64,000 nt of DNA, taken from contig CM070877.1 in NCBI GenBank assembly GCA_036365515.1, forward strand, positions 72,724,022 to 72,788,021, read 5' to 3'. A model generated the notes under the pieces. It saw nothing but the letters and a program-made list of their open reading frames with translations. It was not told where the DNA came from and made no database searches. Source of the DNA: Torymus aiolomorphi (taxonomy: Eukaryota; Arthropoda; Insecta; Hymenoptera; Torymidae). A program made the position numbers and the translations under genes. Below, in pieces: positions 11,405-21,640 of this stretch; within the stretch, counting starts at the first letter, position 1, and each line of letters starts with the position of its first letter.

Positions 11405-11893
11405 TTATTCATAATCCATATGTATGTATTTGAAGTAAAAATTTTTCATCAACTTGACGTTGTGAAGTGCACACGCAGCTTTGTATGCTCCATTGTGATT
11501 GGTGCAAACAGTCAATGCCTTGTTAGGCTCGTCAAACCCTGGATAACCGTACTCGATGACGTCGATAGCGTGGACTTTGAAGCGTCTTACCCACTCTCTC
11601 CTGACTTCACCATGGACAAATACCTTCGTTGCATCATACAGACTGTCTCGAATGATTTTCTCCACGTCAGTGTAGAGAATGTCTCCAGGTTTCCAGGCAA
11701 GACCGTGATAGCAATGCTCCAACTATGTATTCTCGCGGCGGTACTTGCCCGTGAGTCGACGCCACGGATACGGCTCTCGAAACATGAGCACCAGAGGTTC
11801 TGATTTGTCGTCTAGAGGAAGTATGGCGAGTTCCTTGAGAATGAAATCGTTCATTGGTTGCTTGAAGCCCTACATGTCTACGACGTACTCCAT
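11405..11893 (-). pseudogene. Unrecognised gene 1 of the long-TIR element (two in-frame stops)
   Basis: Read on the minus strand from an ATG at 11,893-11,891, one frame stays coherent to the stop at 11,405. It is broken by TAG codons at 11,872-11,870 and 11,725-11,723. The residues include VVDM near the start, ILKELAILPL, FREPYPWRRL, YHGLAWKPGDILY, and a C-terminal stretch with Cys/His (TVCTNHNG, KAACALHNVKL). An early Asp in a hydrophobic strand and later His/Cys residues would fit a nuclease-like fold, but that is speculation. I have a vague recollection of similar uncharacterised proteins in arthropod and cnidarian assemblies. No function is assigned. Codon composition is less AT-rich than the flanks. 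Confidence 0.5.
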
Positions 11894-12232
11894 TCTGAGT
11901 GATAGCGCTGTATGCTACTTCAACCAATCAGAAGACTTTCCACAGGTTGTGACCTGATGATTGATTATTGGAAAGTTTAATCCATTATTATGTAATGAAA
12001 ACCTCAGCTGGCTGATATAACCGAAGCCTCGCCTAACCGCTTGCGAGAGTACTTTCATATTAAAGCAACCTAGCGGTCAGCTGAGCAACTACTACGCCGG
12101 CTTTCCCGGACATCTATGTATGCTAACCTAAAAACAATTTATATTTTTTAAATAGTGAGAGCCCCAACAATCGCTCCCACCTGTGAGGTACAACCACATA
12201 CAATTACCTCCCAATCAATCAACATTCCTTTA
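11894..12232. other. Spacer between the two minus-strand genes
   Basis: The right-hand part carries the second copy of the 3' flank motif (12,158-12,210). The rest would be the upstream region of gene 1. A TTATATC on the minus strand near 12,020 is only a weak TATA candidate. Confidence 0.35.
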
Positions 12233-13387
12233 TCATTTAATTATGAGCCTTGCCTCGCGAAGTTCATTAATAATAAAATAGATTTCTGCAGAGTTATTTA
12301 CCATATTTTGCTCAACAATTAGTACTCGAAGGCGGTCAACTAATTTGTTAGGGTCATCCCAGACATTGAGATCATATGCAGTTGCAATATTGTCTTGCAA
12401 TGATGAAACAATTTCTTCCTCCTCCTCATCATCACTAGGCCACAGTCTTTTTTCCATTTACACCTCCAATTAATCAAGTTCTTATTTTTTATTTTACATT
12501 TGTCATGTTTTTCTTTCCAAAGTTTTCTCGATGAATTTTTATTGGTTGAGAAATCAGATGCATCTTTATTAGAATAATAAGCTTTGTAATAATTATCCAC
12601 GTTATTGGCAGTTTCCACTAGAGAATGAGAGTCAGTTTGAGAATTTTCTTCATTGACAGTTGTGAGATTTAGAGGATTGACCTTCAATTTGGCTACCACT
12701 GCAGATTCTTTTCGCTCGGCAGTCTTATATTTCTCTCCCATTACATTACTAGCATTTTTAACTTCAGAAAGGGCATCTTTCAATCCTGGAAATACTCTTG
12801 ACGATTCTTCGAACATTGATGAAATAAAATTATAAAATTTGTTACTTTTTAGTTTCCGAATCGACTCATTTGCCCAGTGCAGCTTTTTATGAGCACATGA
12901 ATTTACTATGATCATTCTATAATTTTCCAAATCAGCTGAATTAATGCGATTTCCATGGGGATTTTTTCTGAACAGCAACTGTAATAAGTCCTGTCAGTTG
13001 GAAAGTTGCACCGCATAATTTCACGATGTTACCTTCAAACTCTATTGGCGAATTACCAATCATAAGAATATTTGCTTTTTTGTAAATACCGTATACATTA
13101 TCAAGATACCTCTTTGAATTACGTTTGAGCTTGGATAAATATTTCTTGACAAGTGAAACCATTTTCTTATCAGCGTCAACAGCACTGGTATATGGAACAC
13201 TATCAATACTATCTAAATCCGCCGTCATCTTTAAATAAGAGACGTCATTTCTCACATTATCGAGAGAATTGTCGATGCTGTTCTTCAAAGACATAGATTT
13301 TTGGTTGATAGCATCTTTGAATATACGAAGACTATCCGCTTCTCGCTGAGGATATGCCATGTTTATGCTTTCAGAGTTCAGCTCCAA
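12233..13387 (-). pseudogene. Unrecognised gene 2 of the long-TIR element (frameshifted)
   Basis: Three overlapping minus-strand frames (13,387-12,941; 12,978-12,340; 12,457-12,233) appear to be one reading frame of roughly 380 codons broken by two frameshifts. They abut head to tail and together give one lysine- and asparagine-rich, mostly helical protein with an acidic run (DDEEEEEE) near 12,430. Visible pieces include SLKNSIDNSLDNV, KKYLSKLKRNSKRYLDNVYG, a short beta-rich part with IEFEGNIVKLCG, then LFRKNPHG and a C-terminal VWDDPNKLVDRLRVLIVEQ. No catalytic motif is seen. It could be a structural or DNA-binding protein. The nearest upstream promoter is the right-arm TATA at 14,524-14,531, about 1.1 kb away. 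Confidence 0.5.
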
Positions 13388-13517
13388 CTAAACATATATT
13401 AAAGCTGCAGCTGTTATTTATAGTCAAATCCATTTGCTGCACACATAACACAAAATCTGAGGTGTTTATGTATCAACACTTTAAGCTGAACTCTGACTAA
13501 TGATACTTTGATAAGTT

Positions 13518-13522
<5 letters not shown>

Positions 13523-13583
<61 letters not shown>

Positions 13584-13780
13584 TGTATAACGTTAGTTCC
13601 CAGGACCCCATGTTACTGTATACCTATACGTGACTAAAGAAATAATGTCTCTTATGGGGGCCGATGTCCTCAAAACTGACGTTAAACATATGTAGATTCA
13701 GGGCTGTCCCCAAAACTAACAAATGTCCCCGAAACCAACGTTAAACATCTGGAATGTCCTGGAAACTAACATAAAACATA

Positions 13781-13820
<40 letters not shown>

Positions 13821-13821
13821 A
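13523..13821. repeat. (TA)n tract and a degenerate 'GTCCCCAAAACTAAC' repeat
   Basis: A pure (TA)n of ~55 bp (13,523-13,578) and a second, interrupted one (13,782-13,821) flank a segment in which GTCC(C/T)..AAACT(A/G)AC and GTTAAACAT recur three to four times. Confidence 0.7.
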
Positions 13822-14142
13822 AGTTTCACTCCTATGACGCATTCCACGAAAATGTGTCACTCCTATGACACATTCTTTGAAAAACTGTTACTCCTCCTAT
13901 GAGAAAGAGTCACTCCTCCTATGAAAAGTGTTACTCCTATGAAACAATTTAGGAAAAAGTGTTACTCCTCCTATGAAAAGGTGTCACACCTATGAAAAAG
14001 TGTCACTCCTACGACAGATTCTTCGAAAAAGTGTTACTGTAGCTATGAAAAAGTGTCACTCCTCCTACGGAAAAGTGTCACCATTCATATGGAAAAGTGT
14101 CACCATTCATATGGAAAAGTGTCATTCCTATGACACATTTGG
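13822..14142 (+). repeat. Minisatellite of GAAAAAGTGTCACTCCTATGA units
   Basis: About ten imperfect units of 20-40 bp, each with AAAGTGT(C/T)AC(T/C) and CTATGA, fill the space between the genes and the right TIR. Some units end in CACATTC. A 64-aa open frame on the plus strand is an artefact of the repeat. Confidence 0.8.
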
Positions 14143-16435
14143 CGCCATTTTGTATTTCCCACTCTGACGCTAAATTAGATTTCTACCTTATCAATCGTTG
14201 GTTGTGATAGCATGATGGAGAGCGCTCGCGCGCGGTGGTGGAGGGTTGCGGTGTAGAGTGCTAGTATGTATAGTATATGTAGTACATATAGAATTGCAGT
14301 ATACATAGTATATGTAGTATAAATAGTATATACAGCATACACAGTATATGTAGTTCACATAGTATATAATGCATTCATTATATGTAAAAGTTAATGTATT
14401 ACGATTACCGATGGAGGTAATCAGCTCTGTCAGTAAGGTAGAAATGCCGTAGGGTTCATATGTAATATAGTGAGCTCAGACGAGAAGAAACTTATCTAAA
14501 TTTCCAAGAATTTCGTACATCCCCTTTTATATTTCGGATCGTGGTGCACGACCAATCAGAGAGCTCCATGCCATTTTTCCAAGAATTCTATTGGATGTTT
14601 GAAATTGCGTCAGCCAATCAGAGAGCTCCGTGCAGATCTCAACCTGTTGAAACCGTTTTTCCAAGAATTCTGTGAAGGTCTGAAGATGCGAACTCCATTG
14701 AGCGGTGCTGCAATGCATGCTTCGTGTGTTATCGATATATGGATTGGGAGTATATGCTTGTGTTCCTAACATCATATGAATCAAAACTCGAGCGCTTATG
14801 CTCCTCTTGTTGAACAGGAGAAAAAAGAGGAGAAAAAATAAAAAAATGAAATAAATTAATTAATCAATTATTTAACAAACCTCACACGATGTGTGAGTGT
14901 AGGTAGTGGTTAGCACAACTTGACTTATAGCCGGCAGTGCGCCTACTCAGCAGTGGACAGCGCGAGGACTCCGAATCGTGGAGCGCGCAGTATACATAGT
15001 GCATATCATGTATGTCATCTAACAAGTATCAGAATTATTGATGAGTTTGGAGCTATCTCATACGGCTCTGTTTGTATAGTTGGATAGCCTATCTGAGTTT
15101 GCATACTGCTCTGTCGGTAAGGTAGAGATGGCTGATTCATCTGCAGGTGGCGCTACGAAGCGTATCGATGGAAACATAACCTCAAAATGTTTACAAGGTA
15201 GAGTTGGGTATTGCATACTGCTCTGTCGGAAAGGTAGAGATGCGTGATCCATCTACAGATGGCGCTACGAAGGGTATCGATGGAAACATAACCTCAAAAT
15301 GTTTACAAAGTAGAGTTGAGTATTGCATACTGCTCTGTCGGAAAGGTAGAGATGCGTGATCCATCTATAGATGGCGCTACGAAGGGTATCAATGGAAACA
15401 ACCTCAAAGTGACAACATAACCTCAAACGTACACCAATTTTCAGAAGTCATGCTATTGTAAAGGGAAAAATCGAACGGCTGAACGGACAAAATTTTATGA
15501 GTTATAGTATGACTTTATTAGAAAAAAAAAAATCAAAAAGAATGAAAAAAATGAAAAAAGGGAAAAAATAAAAAATAAAAAAATAATAATTAATAATAAT
15601 TAATAATAATTAATCAATTAATTATTTATCAAAATACCACCCTCACGTGAGCGTAGGTGGTTGTCAAGTGTTGGAGTACAGCCTGACTTATAGCCGGCAC
15701 CGTGCCGACTCAGCAGTAGGCAGCGCGACGGCTGCCGCTCGCCGCCTAGTGGAGCGCGCGGAACTACATTCTCAGCGCGGGGAAGTCCCGGCAGCGCGAC
15801 GGTTGCCGCTTGCCGCCTGGTGGAGCGCGCGGAAGTCTCGGCGGCGCGAAATTTAAATTGCAGCATGGAAATTCGGATATAGCATACATAGCATATAGAG
15901 TATATAGTATAGTATATATAGTATAGTATATAGTATTGTATATATAGTATAGTATATAGCATATATAGTGTATAGTATTTGGGTGATCTACTGCCGGTAG
16001 ACTGCCGGTAAGGTAGAGCTGGGTGATAATGCTCTGTTGATAAGGTAGAGCGTTCTGACGGTAGAGCGTTCGGCCGGTAGGGTAGAGTTGGGTTAGTGAT
16101 AATGCAGTCTGCTCTGCTGATAACGTAGAGTGTTCTGCCGGTAGAGTTTGGTTATTGGCCTCCCTCCAATTACCGTCAATGTAGCACTCTAAATTACCGA
16201 CCGAGTTGGCCTCCCAACAATTACCATCCACCGGCAAGGTAGCGCTATACCTTACCAACCGAGTTGGCCTCCCTACAGTTACAATCCACCAGCAAGGTAG
16301 CGCTCTACCTTACCGACAGAGTTGGGTTATTGACCTCCCCTGCAATTAACACCAATCGGCAAGGTAGCGCTCTACCTTACCGATCGAGCGCCAGCTCAGA
16401 GGGTAAGTGGGCTCGGAGTGACATAGCTCACCTAC
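14143..16435 (-). repeat. Right terminal inverted repeat of the 7.6-kb element
   Basis: This is the inverted counterpart of 8865-11,227. Differences from the left arm: an extra ~60-bp GC-rich stretch (14,205-14,265), three instead of two copies of the GGCGCTACGAAG segment (about 15,145, 15,260, 15,375), a duplicated GC-rich block (15,740-15,850), and a much shorter CTATA tract. The differences suggest the element is old or that its arms rearrange easily. Confidence 0.85.
14524..14618 (-). promoter_or_regulatory. Putative inward-facing promoter in the right TIR
   Basis: On the minus strand a TATA box (complement of CTTTTATA, 14,524-14,531) is preceded by CCAAT motifs on alternating strands at 14,552, 14,590 and 14,614. 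It points leftward to the minus-strand genes at 13,387-11,405 and is the natural candidate to drive them. Confidence 0.6.
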
Positions 16436-16624
16436 AAATAAACTTTTACAATCTTAATATATTAGACCAAGAGATTAATAAAGATAAAAGACTCTTTTCC
16501 GAAGCGTTATCGTATATACGCACACACACAAAAGAACTTTATGAATAAACAATTTGAAATAAATAAACTTCCTAAAGAATATAGTGTGATGATAAGTAAT
16601 TTTGAATTTTTATCTCCTTCCTAG
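16436..16624 (+). pseudogene. PLE1 C-terminal part of the protein (second part)
   Basis: Directly after the right TIR the PLE frame resumes with NILDQEINKDKRLFSEAL. This matches ILDREINNGKRLFTEAL of PLE5 at about 53,918-53,968. A one-base shift near 16,525 breaks the frame. Homology then continues in another frame (NKQFEINKLPKEY) to a TAG at 16,622-16,624. Together with 7508-8864 this completes the C-terminal half of the Penelope protein. Confidence 0.8.
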
Positions 16625-16853
16625 TATATAAACGGCGGAATTTGGTTGTGCTGATATCAGGAGAACATATACTGTAGTTATATGTAGTCATGACTTGTAG
16701 TCTTATAGCCATTTAATAGCAACGCGCTTCTAAGCTATTCCTCTATGTGATGATTTCTTGATACCTCTCCTTTGCGTTTGAACTCGTCGGAGTGGGATGC
16801 GCCCCACCTAAACCACTTACGTACGTCATTAAGCCAAATGTACATTGTTACAC

Positions 16854-16898
<45 letters not shown>

Positions 16899-17229
16899 AC
16901 ACACACTCTCAATTACTAGTATATATACGAGATTTTCGGATTTAATTTTTACTGTAACAAACGGACAGCTCTCCGCACTATATCAAAAATAGACGTTTTA
17001 AGTGTCATTTATTAATCGTTGTTGCTTAATTTATTCATACGTGTTGTAAAAAATAAAAAATTGTATTTACTTTTTGTTTATTAGTGACCTGAAGAGGGAC
17101 ATTAAAAAAAAAAAAGATGTCCGAAACGTTGTTAATGTGAAAAATTAAAAATTTGTTGTTTGACTTATTTTTTACCATCTCGTACAACACATATTGGTAG
17201 TAAATTTGGCCTATAGATTCAATTATCAT
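16625..17229 (+). mobile_element. PLE1 terminal region
   Basis: This is the non-coding 3' region. It includes a (TA)n tract at 16,858-16,895, a hammerhead-like core at 17,089-17,127 and a last segment (AAATTTGG..., AATTATCAT) that matches the end of PLE5 at about 54,490-54,530. No gene is present. Confidence 0.7.
17089..17127 (+). ncRNA. Hammerhead-ribozyme-like core (PLE1)
   Basis: CTGAAGAG, stem II strands GGACAT and ATGTCC (6 perfect pairs) closing an A-rich loop, then GAAACGTTG. These are the two conserved core boxes of hammerhead ribozymes, which are known from Penelope-like elements. Stems I and III and the cleavage site were not resolved by eye. Confidence 0.6.
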
Positions 17230-18801
17230 TAACAATTAGAAGAGAAAGAATGGTGGAGCCTCATTCGTTATTTGATTGTTGAAAATACCTCCAGCCTGAG
17301 AGTCACTGAAGGCACCAGCAGTAGATTAACTATACACAGAGCCACTAGTATAAGAGTCAAACACACACATGGAAAGTTGAGTATCTGAAAACCACATATA
17401 ACTAATAAATAAATGAGCCAAGCAACATCACCACACTCAAGAAAGATTCTGCAGCAGTGCCCATCGTTTACACTACTCTCGTCGCCAGATACCTGCAAAA
17501 AGAGAAAGTACGATCAGCTTACCTATCAGAGAGGTTAGGAACGAGAAAGGACTTACGAAATTTGCTCTCGCCGTCGAGACGCTGCCTTCCTATGTCTCTG
17601 ACGAATATCATCATTAATCAGTAACACGATGAAAGAGACGATATTCTCGAGGGCGGCGTATTGCAACAGCTGTCGTCACTGGGAACGCCGGGAGCCGGCG
17701 ATTGTTGACATCACACACCATGGACATACGCGCGCGCACGCCGCCGTAGGGTCGCAGTCAACACAGACTCACTAGAGCTAGTAGCAGAAAGCGCGCGCGA
17801 TCCATATATATATATATATATACCATATCTTATATACAGGGAGCGCTCACGGTCACGTGGGTCACATACGTCTTTCCGCTGGTGCGAATGTACTATACAC
17901 AGCCGAGATAGCCGTTAACGGTTACGGCTGCTGTACTCAGCACACACGCAGCACCAAGACAGATTATACCATTGCCGAATGCACCCGTGTTGATTTTTCT
18001 CTTTTTGTTTTTCTCCTATTCGCTGTATTAGTGTATGTGTGCATGTGGCTTGAGTATTTTTTCGTAATTGAGATTGTATACGGTATATGCGTAAGTTATA
18101 CGAATATCAGTGAGCGATTAGTCTACAGTTTTCATTAAAACTATGTAAAATTTAACTTTATATTTTTGTATTAATCAGGAGTAATGAAACAGTATTTTTT
18201 CTTATATTATTCAAAAGCATTTTACTTAACACAAAAATTTCAACTGCAAAAGTTGTGGATAACATTGAAATAAAATTTGTTTTCTAGTCAACATTTGCTT
18301 AAATAAAAATAAAAACTAATATTATAATTCAAATAGAAACTATGAAAGCAATGTTTTTAATTTTAAATATAATTGCAATCATAGTACTTATACATTTAAT
18401 ATTTCTATGTGTACTTTAATCATCTCAATTAACAATTAATTTATATGAATCATAGACTATTTGAAAAGTTATCTGCATATAACTATATTTGTAGAATTAT
18501 AAGGCAAATTTTCTACAAAAAATAATAAATATCTAATAGTAAATGCATAATTTCCATTTAAATTTTACTGCAGAGATGTATTTATGTGTATTCTAATGAT
18601 AATAACGATGAAAATAAGTATTAGAATTAATGCAATAATAAAATTATAAGATTTGATGAGTATTGCGGTCGTGCTTATTATGTAAAAACGAAGTTTTTAC
18701 ATAGGGAGGGGGCGGGCGACGAGCGAAGCGACGAGCAGGTAAGAGGGGGGGGGGGGGGGGTGGCGTGCCGAAGGCACGCAGGGGGGGCGCAGCCCCCCTA
18801 G
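17230..18801. mobile_element. Repeat E, copy A, right part
   Basis: It is collinear with 36,662-38,290, including a (TA)n tract (17,805-17,822 here, much longer in copy B). It ends with a palindrome GTAAAAACGAAGTTTTTAC, a GC-rich tail (GGCGACGAGCGAAGCGACGAG), a G-run, two small hairpins and the terminal GGGGGGCGCAGCCCCCC followed by CTAG. The minus strand has a 76-aa open frame (17,268-17,498) with hydrophobic segments, whose DNA is preserved in copy B as a 96-aa frame. Terminal hairpin plus CTAG before a T recalls Helitron 3' ends; the flanking duplication of copy B argues otherwise. Confidence 0.75.
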
Positions 18802-19427
18802 TTGTATATCTTTAAGCTATTATTACTTAATATAATAAACTTTTCTTGAAAGGTATTTAAATTACCTACATATTCTTTCTTTAATATTTTTAATATTTAA
18901 ATTATCTTCATCCTGTCATTTATTATTGAGGAAAATGTGCTCAAAATTATTTAATTAATTTTTCAAAAAATTTTTGATTTATCGACTTAAAATTTTTACC
19001 GCTTATTACACTTATTGAAGACTATATTTGGTTAAAATTTTAAGAGATTATCTTCATTTTTTTATTACAAATATTCATAGAGAAAATTGGGTTTTTTATT
19101 GGTAAATACGTACCCAAAAAAGCACAAGTATACGGGCATGAAGTAATTAGTGAATTGACATTTCAAAAATGCATTTTCGAAAAATAGTTTTATTACGAAT
19201 ATTCATAAAGAATATGGGTAGGATACAATTAAGAGGATCTCGTAGTCATTAGCGAACACTGAACATTTACTAGCGCCTTAGTTTTGTTAGTGGTGAAAAA
19301 ACGAAGCTAGCACAGTCTGCCATATCGACACGCAGTGCTCATTCTGTCTGAAGTTGGCTACGTGTACCGTATTGCGATTATACCTCAAAACCTCAGTGCA
19401 CTCTGTAATTCATGATCCAGCCAGATT
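18802..19427. other. AT-rich intergenic stretch
   Basis: No gene was recognised. A segment near 19,345-19,400 (TCTGAAGTTGGCTACGTG) resembles one near 39,592 (TCTGAAGTTGGCTGCGCG), so an unrecognised dispersed repeat may start here. Confidence 0.4.
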
Positions 19428-19985
19428 CCCGTAAGTTTTTCAAAGGGCACATAGATACTTACTGTTTTTTATATATTTTTACACGCTGAATCCGAATTTT
19501 GATAGTAGATTGTTGAACAAATCTGTCTTTGAAAGGTAGCCAGGACGAAACACCTTCTTATTTTGTATGCTCGGGACATTCACCAGATCCGGTGGACGAG
19601 AGCAAAAAGAAAGATAAATTCTTTTTTGATTTTTTATTAGCTTGCGTCAACTCGATTTAAAAATTTTCATTCTTACAAATCTGTTTTTTTTATTAACAAT
19701 TTATTGCACAAATGTTATATTATCGATTTTGAAAAATTTTAGACTGTTCTCCGTCATCTTCTGAGTAAAAATGGTCTTTTTGTTCAGATGACAGAATAGT
19801 TTAGAACTTTTTTCAAAATCGAAAATATAACATTTTGCAATAAATTGTTTATAACAAATAAAAATGAATTTTTTTAACAATCAGTCATCAAAATTCGGAT
19901 TCAGTGTGAAAAAATAGATAAGAAAACACGGAGTCAGTGTGCCTTTTGAAAAGGTTACGGGGAGAACCTAAGCTAGCTCCTACAC
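19428..19985. mobile_element. Foldback element, ~0.55 kb
   Basis: The left segment (CCCGTAAGTTTTTCAAAGGGCAC ... GCTGAATCCGAATTTTGAT) and the right segment (ATCAAAATTCGGATTCAGTG ... TGCCTTTTGAAAAGGTTACGGG) are inverted copies. The inner parts (TTATATTATCGATTTTGAAAAA and its complement) are paired around a centre near 19,770. The left arm carries ~125 extra bases (19,515-19,640). No ORF. Confidence 0.7.
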
Positions 19986-20559
19986 TACCAAAGAATATAG
20001 ACGCTATGTGTCTGTATTCGTTGACACTACTGAGGCTGTGGCCTTGTTTATTATAACTGAACACGATATTTATAAAATTTTTTGGACATTTGAAATAAAA
20101 GCTAGTTAGAACATGGTGACCTGTTGAAATTTTGATTTTAAATTCGTTTTACAACGTATTTCGTAAAAGCTAAAATAATATAATTTATTCTTACGCTTTT
20201 TCTTTTATATTTGTTTTGTTAACGTAATTTTCATAAATAAAATGATAAAATATTCTTTTTCTATTATAATTATTCAGTTTTAAATACTCAAAGTCAAGAA
20301 ATTTATTTTCAAAATTTAAACATAAAATTTTTTGGGACTGTTCTATATATATATATAGCCCATCAATGACAACAACCACTCAAAAGAGCCTTAATGTGAT
20401 AAATGATTTTATCTATGAATTTATCTATGACTTTTTCAATTAGGAATAGGTAAACATTTGTTATTACCATCATTTATATGTTCTAGTTAATATGTTTGTT
20501 GACTTACAGTGAACGTATGTATTAATTTTTACGTTCATAGTTACTATATTATTTTATAA
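19986..20559. other. AT-rich intergenic stretch
   Basis: Nothing recognised beyond short (TA)n. A 62-aa minus-strand open frame has no features of a gene. Confidence 0.4.
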
Positions 20560-21640
20560 TTTATTTGCACCTACGTTTATCGACTTAATCTATACGTATA
20601 TGCGATCGACTCATACACATACAGGCGCGCGCAGTTTTCCCTCAGAAAGAAGTAACATATATCGACGGCTGAGCGGAGCAAGGTCGTATCTCACCGCGCG
20701 GAAGAAGAATCTCATATCTCACCACGCGGATGAAGAATATCGTATCTCACCACGCGGATGAAGAACGTCGTATCTCGGCGCTCTTGCGGCCAGTACACGG
20801 CCAGTATACGGCGAGATACGACGTTCTTCGTCCGCGCGGTGAGATACGACGTTCTTCGTCCGAGCGGTGAGATACGACGTTCTTCGTCCGCGCGCTGAGA
20901 TACGACGTTCTTTGTCCACGCGCCGAGATACAATCTTGTTCCGCTCAGCCGTGGATAAGTGATGATCATTTGTGTTATTATTATTATTATTATTATTTCG
21001 GTGTGCTACTCAATACATTTATGGACTCAGAGTCTGTGTATTTGCTAAGGCACATTCGGGGTAGTCAATATGTTTGTCGACTTAGAGTCTTTGTATTTAG
21101 TGACTGATACCATATGCTTTTCTATGTGTCAGTCTATACGTTTATCGACTTAGAGTCTATACGTATGTGACCGATTAACACATACACATGGTTTTCCCTC
21201 AGTTTTCCCTCAGAACAAAAGTATAATACATGTATAAAAAATTGTAAATATATAAATTTTCAAAGATCTTTGTTAATTGATTTTAATTAAATTTCATTGT
21301 AAAGACACATTAATTTATATTTTTTATATTGTCTTCGAACTGCGACTATTCATCAAAGAAACTCATTCATATATATATATATATGTGATCATTTTTGTTA
21401 CCATTATTATTATTCTTAGTCCTAGTCAATACGTTTATAGACTTAAGAGTCTGCGTATTTGTTAAGGCACATTCGGGATCGTCAATACGTTTGTCGACTT
21501 AAGTCTTCGTATTTAGTGACTGACACCATATGCTTTTCTATGTGTCAGTCTATACGTTTATTGACTTAGAGTCTGTACGTATGTGACCGACTGACACATA
21601 CACATGGTTTTACCTCAGAACAAAAGTAAGATATATGTAT
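20560..21640 (+). repeat. Tandem repeat of ~415 bp rich in CGACTTAGAGTCT
   Basis: The segment GTCAATA(T/C)GTTTGTCGACTTA, then TAGTGACTGA.ACCATATGC, then TATGTGTCAGTCTATACG, then TACACATGGTTTT.CCTCAGAAC is present at about 21,060-21,230 and 21,480-21,640. The preceding (C/T)AATAC.TTTAT.GACT(C/T)A block is present at 21,008 and 21,425. A third, more diverged copy precedes the hairpin (20,560-20,660), so the hairpin appears to have been inserted into, or grown within, the array. Confidence 0.7.
20666..20951. repeat. GC-rich hairpin built of ~30-bp units
   Basis: The ends CGGCTGAGCGGAGCAAG and CTTGTTCCGCTCAGCCG are inverted. The left arm has about three units GAAGAACGTCGTATCTCACC.CGCGGAT in one orientation and the right arm about four units in the opposite one. 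The centre is near 20,800. Open frames (20,712-20,969 and 20,719-20,919 minus) simply translate the repeat. CpG content is high against the local background. Confidence 0.85.

Larger units (their letters stand above)
8865..16435. mobile_element. 7.6-kb long-TIR element nested in PLE1
   Basis: The ends GTAGGTGGGCTATGTCACTC and its inverted counterpart (GAGTGACATAGCTCACCTAC) bound a 7571-bp element. The arms are inverted copies of about 2.36 kb (left) and 2.29 kb (right). The 2.9-kb centre has decayed genes, all on the minus strand. Insertion into the PLE1 coding frame proves mobility. The flanks read ACTACAAAA on the left and AAATAAAC on the right; TACAAA could be a 6-bp duplication if the border is shifted, but this is not settled. 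No transposase, integrase or DNA polymerase was recognised, so the class is unknown. Long TIRs occur in Polintons and in foldback elements, but the gene content does not confirm either. Confidence 0.85.
7508..17229 (+). mobile_element. PLE1: 5'-truncated Penelope-like element, split by a 7.6-kb insertion
   Basis: The element proper is 7508-8864 plus 16,436-17,229 (about 2.15 kb). The two pieces encode consecutive parts of a Penelope-type protein, and the outer edges carry the same 13-bp duplication. The 5' end is missing: homology starts within the N-terminal part of the reverse transcriptase (RT). The terminal part after the ORF (16,625-17,229) holds a (TA)n tract and a hammerhead-like core. 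PLE5 at 52.97-54.53 kb is a relative with the same terminal sequence. Confidence 0.85.

Noticed and set aside
8865..16435. Calling the 7.6-kb element a Polinton/Maverick
   Set aside because: Long TIRs and a possible 6-bp duplication are suggestive, but no polymerase B, integrase, ATPase or capsid gene is visible and it is about half the usual size.
18660..18801. Bacterial or phage contamination suggested by the GC-rich GCGAAGCGACGAG hairpins
   Set aside because: The same tail ends copy B of E at 38,150-38,290 with a target duplication in host repeats, so it is an element end.
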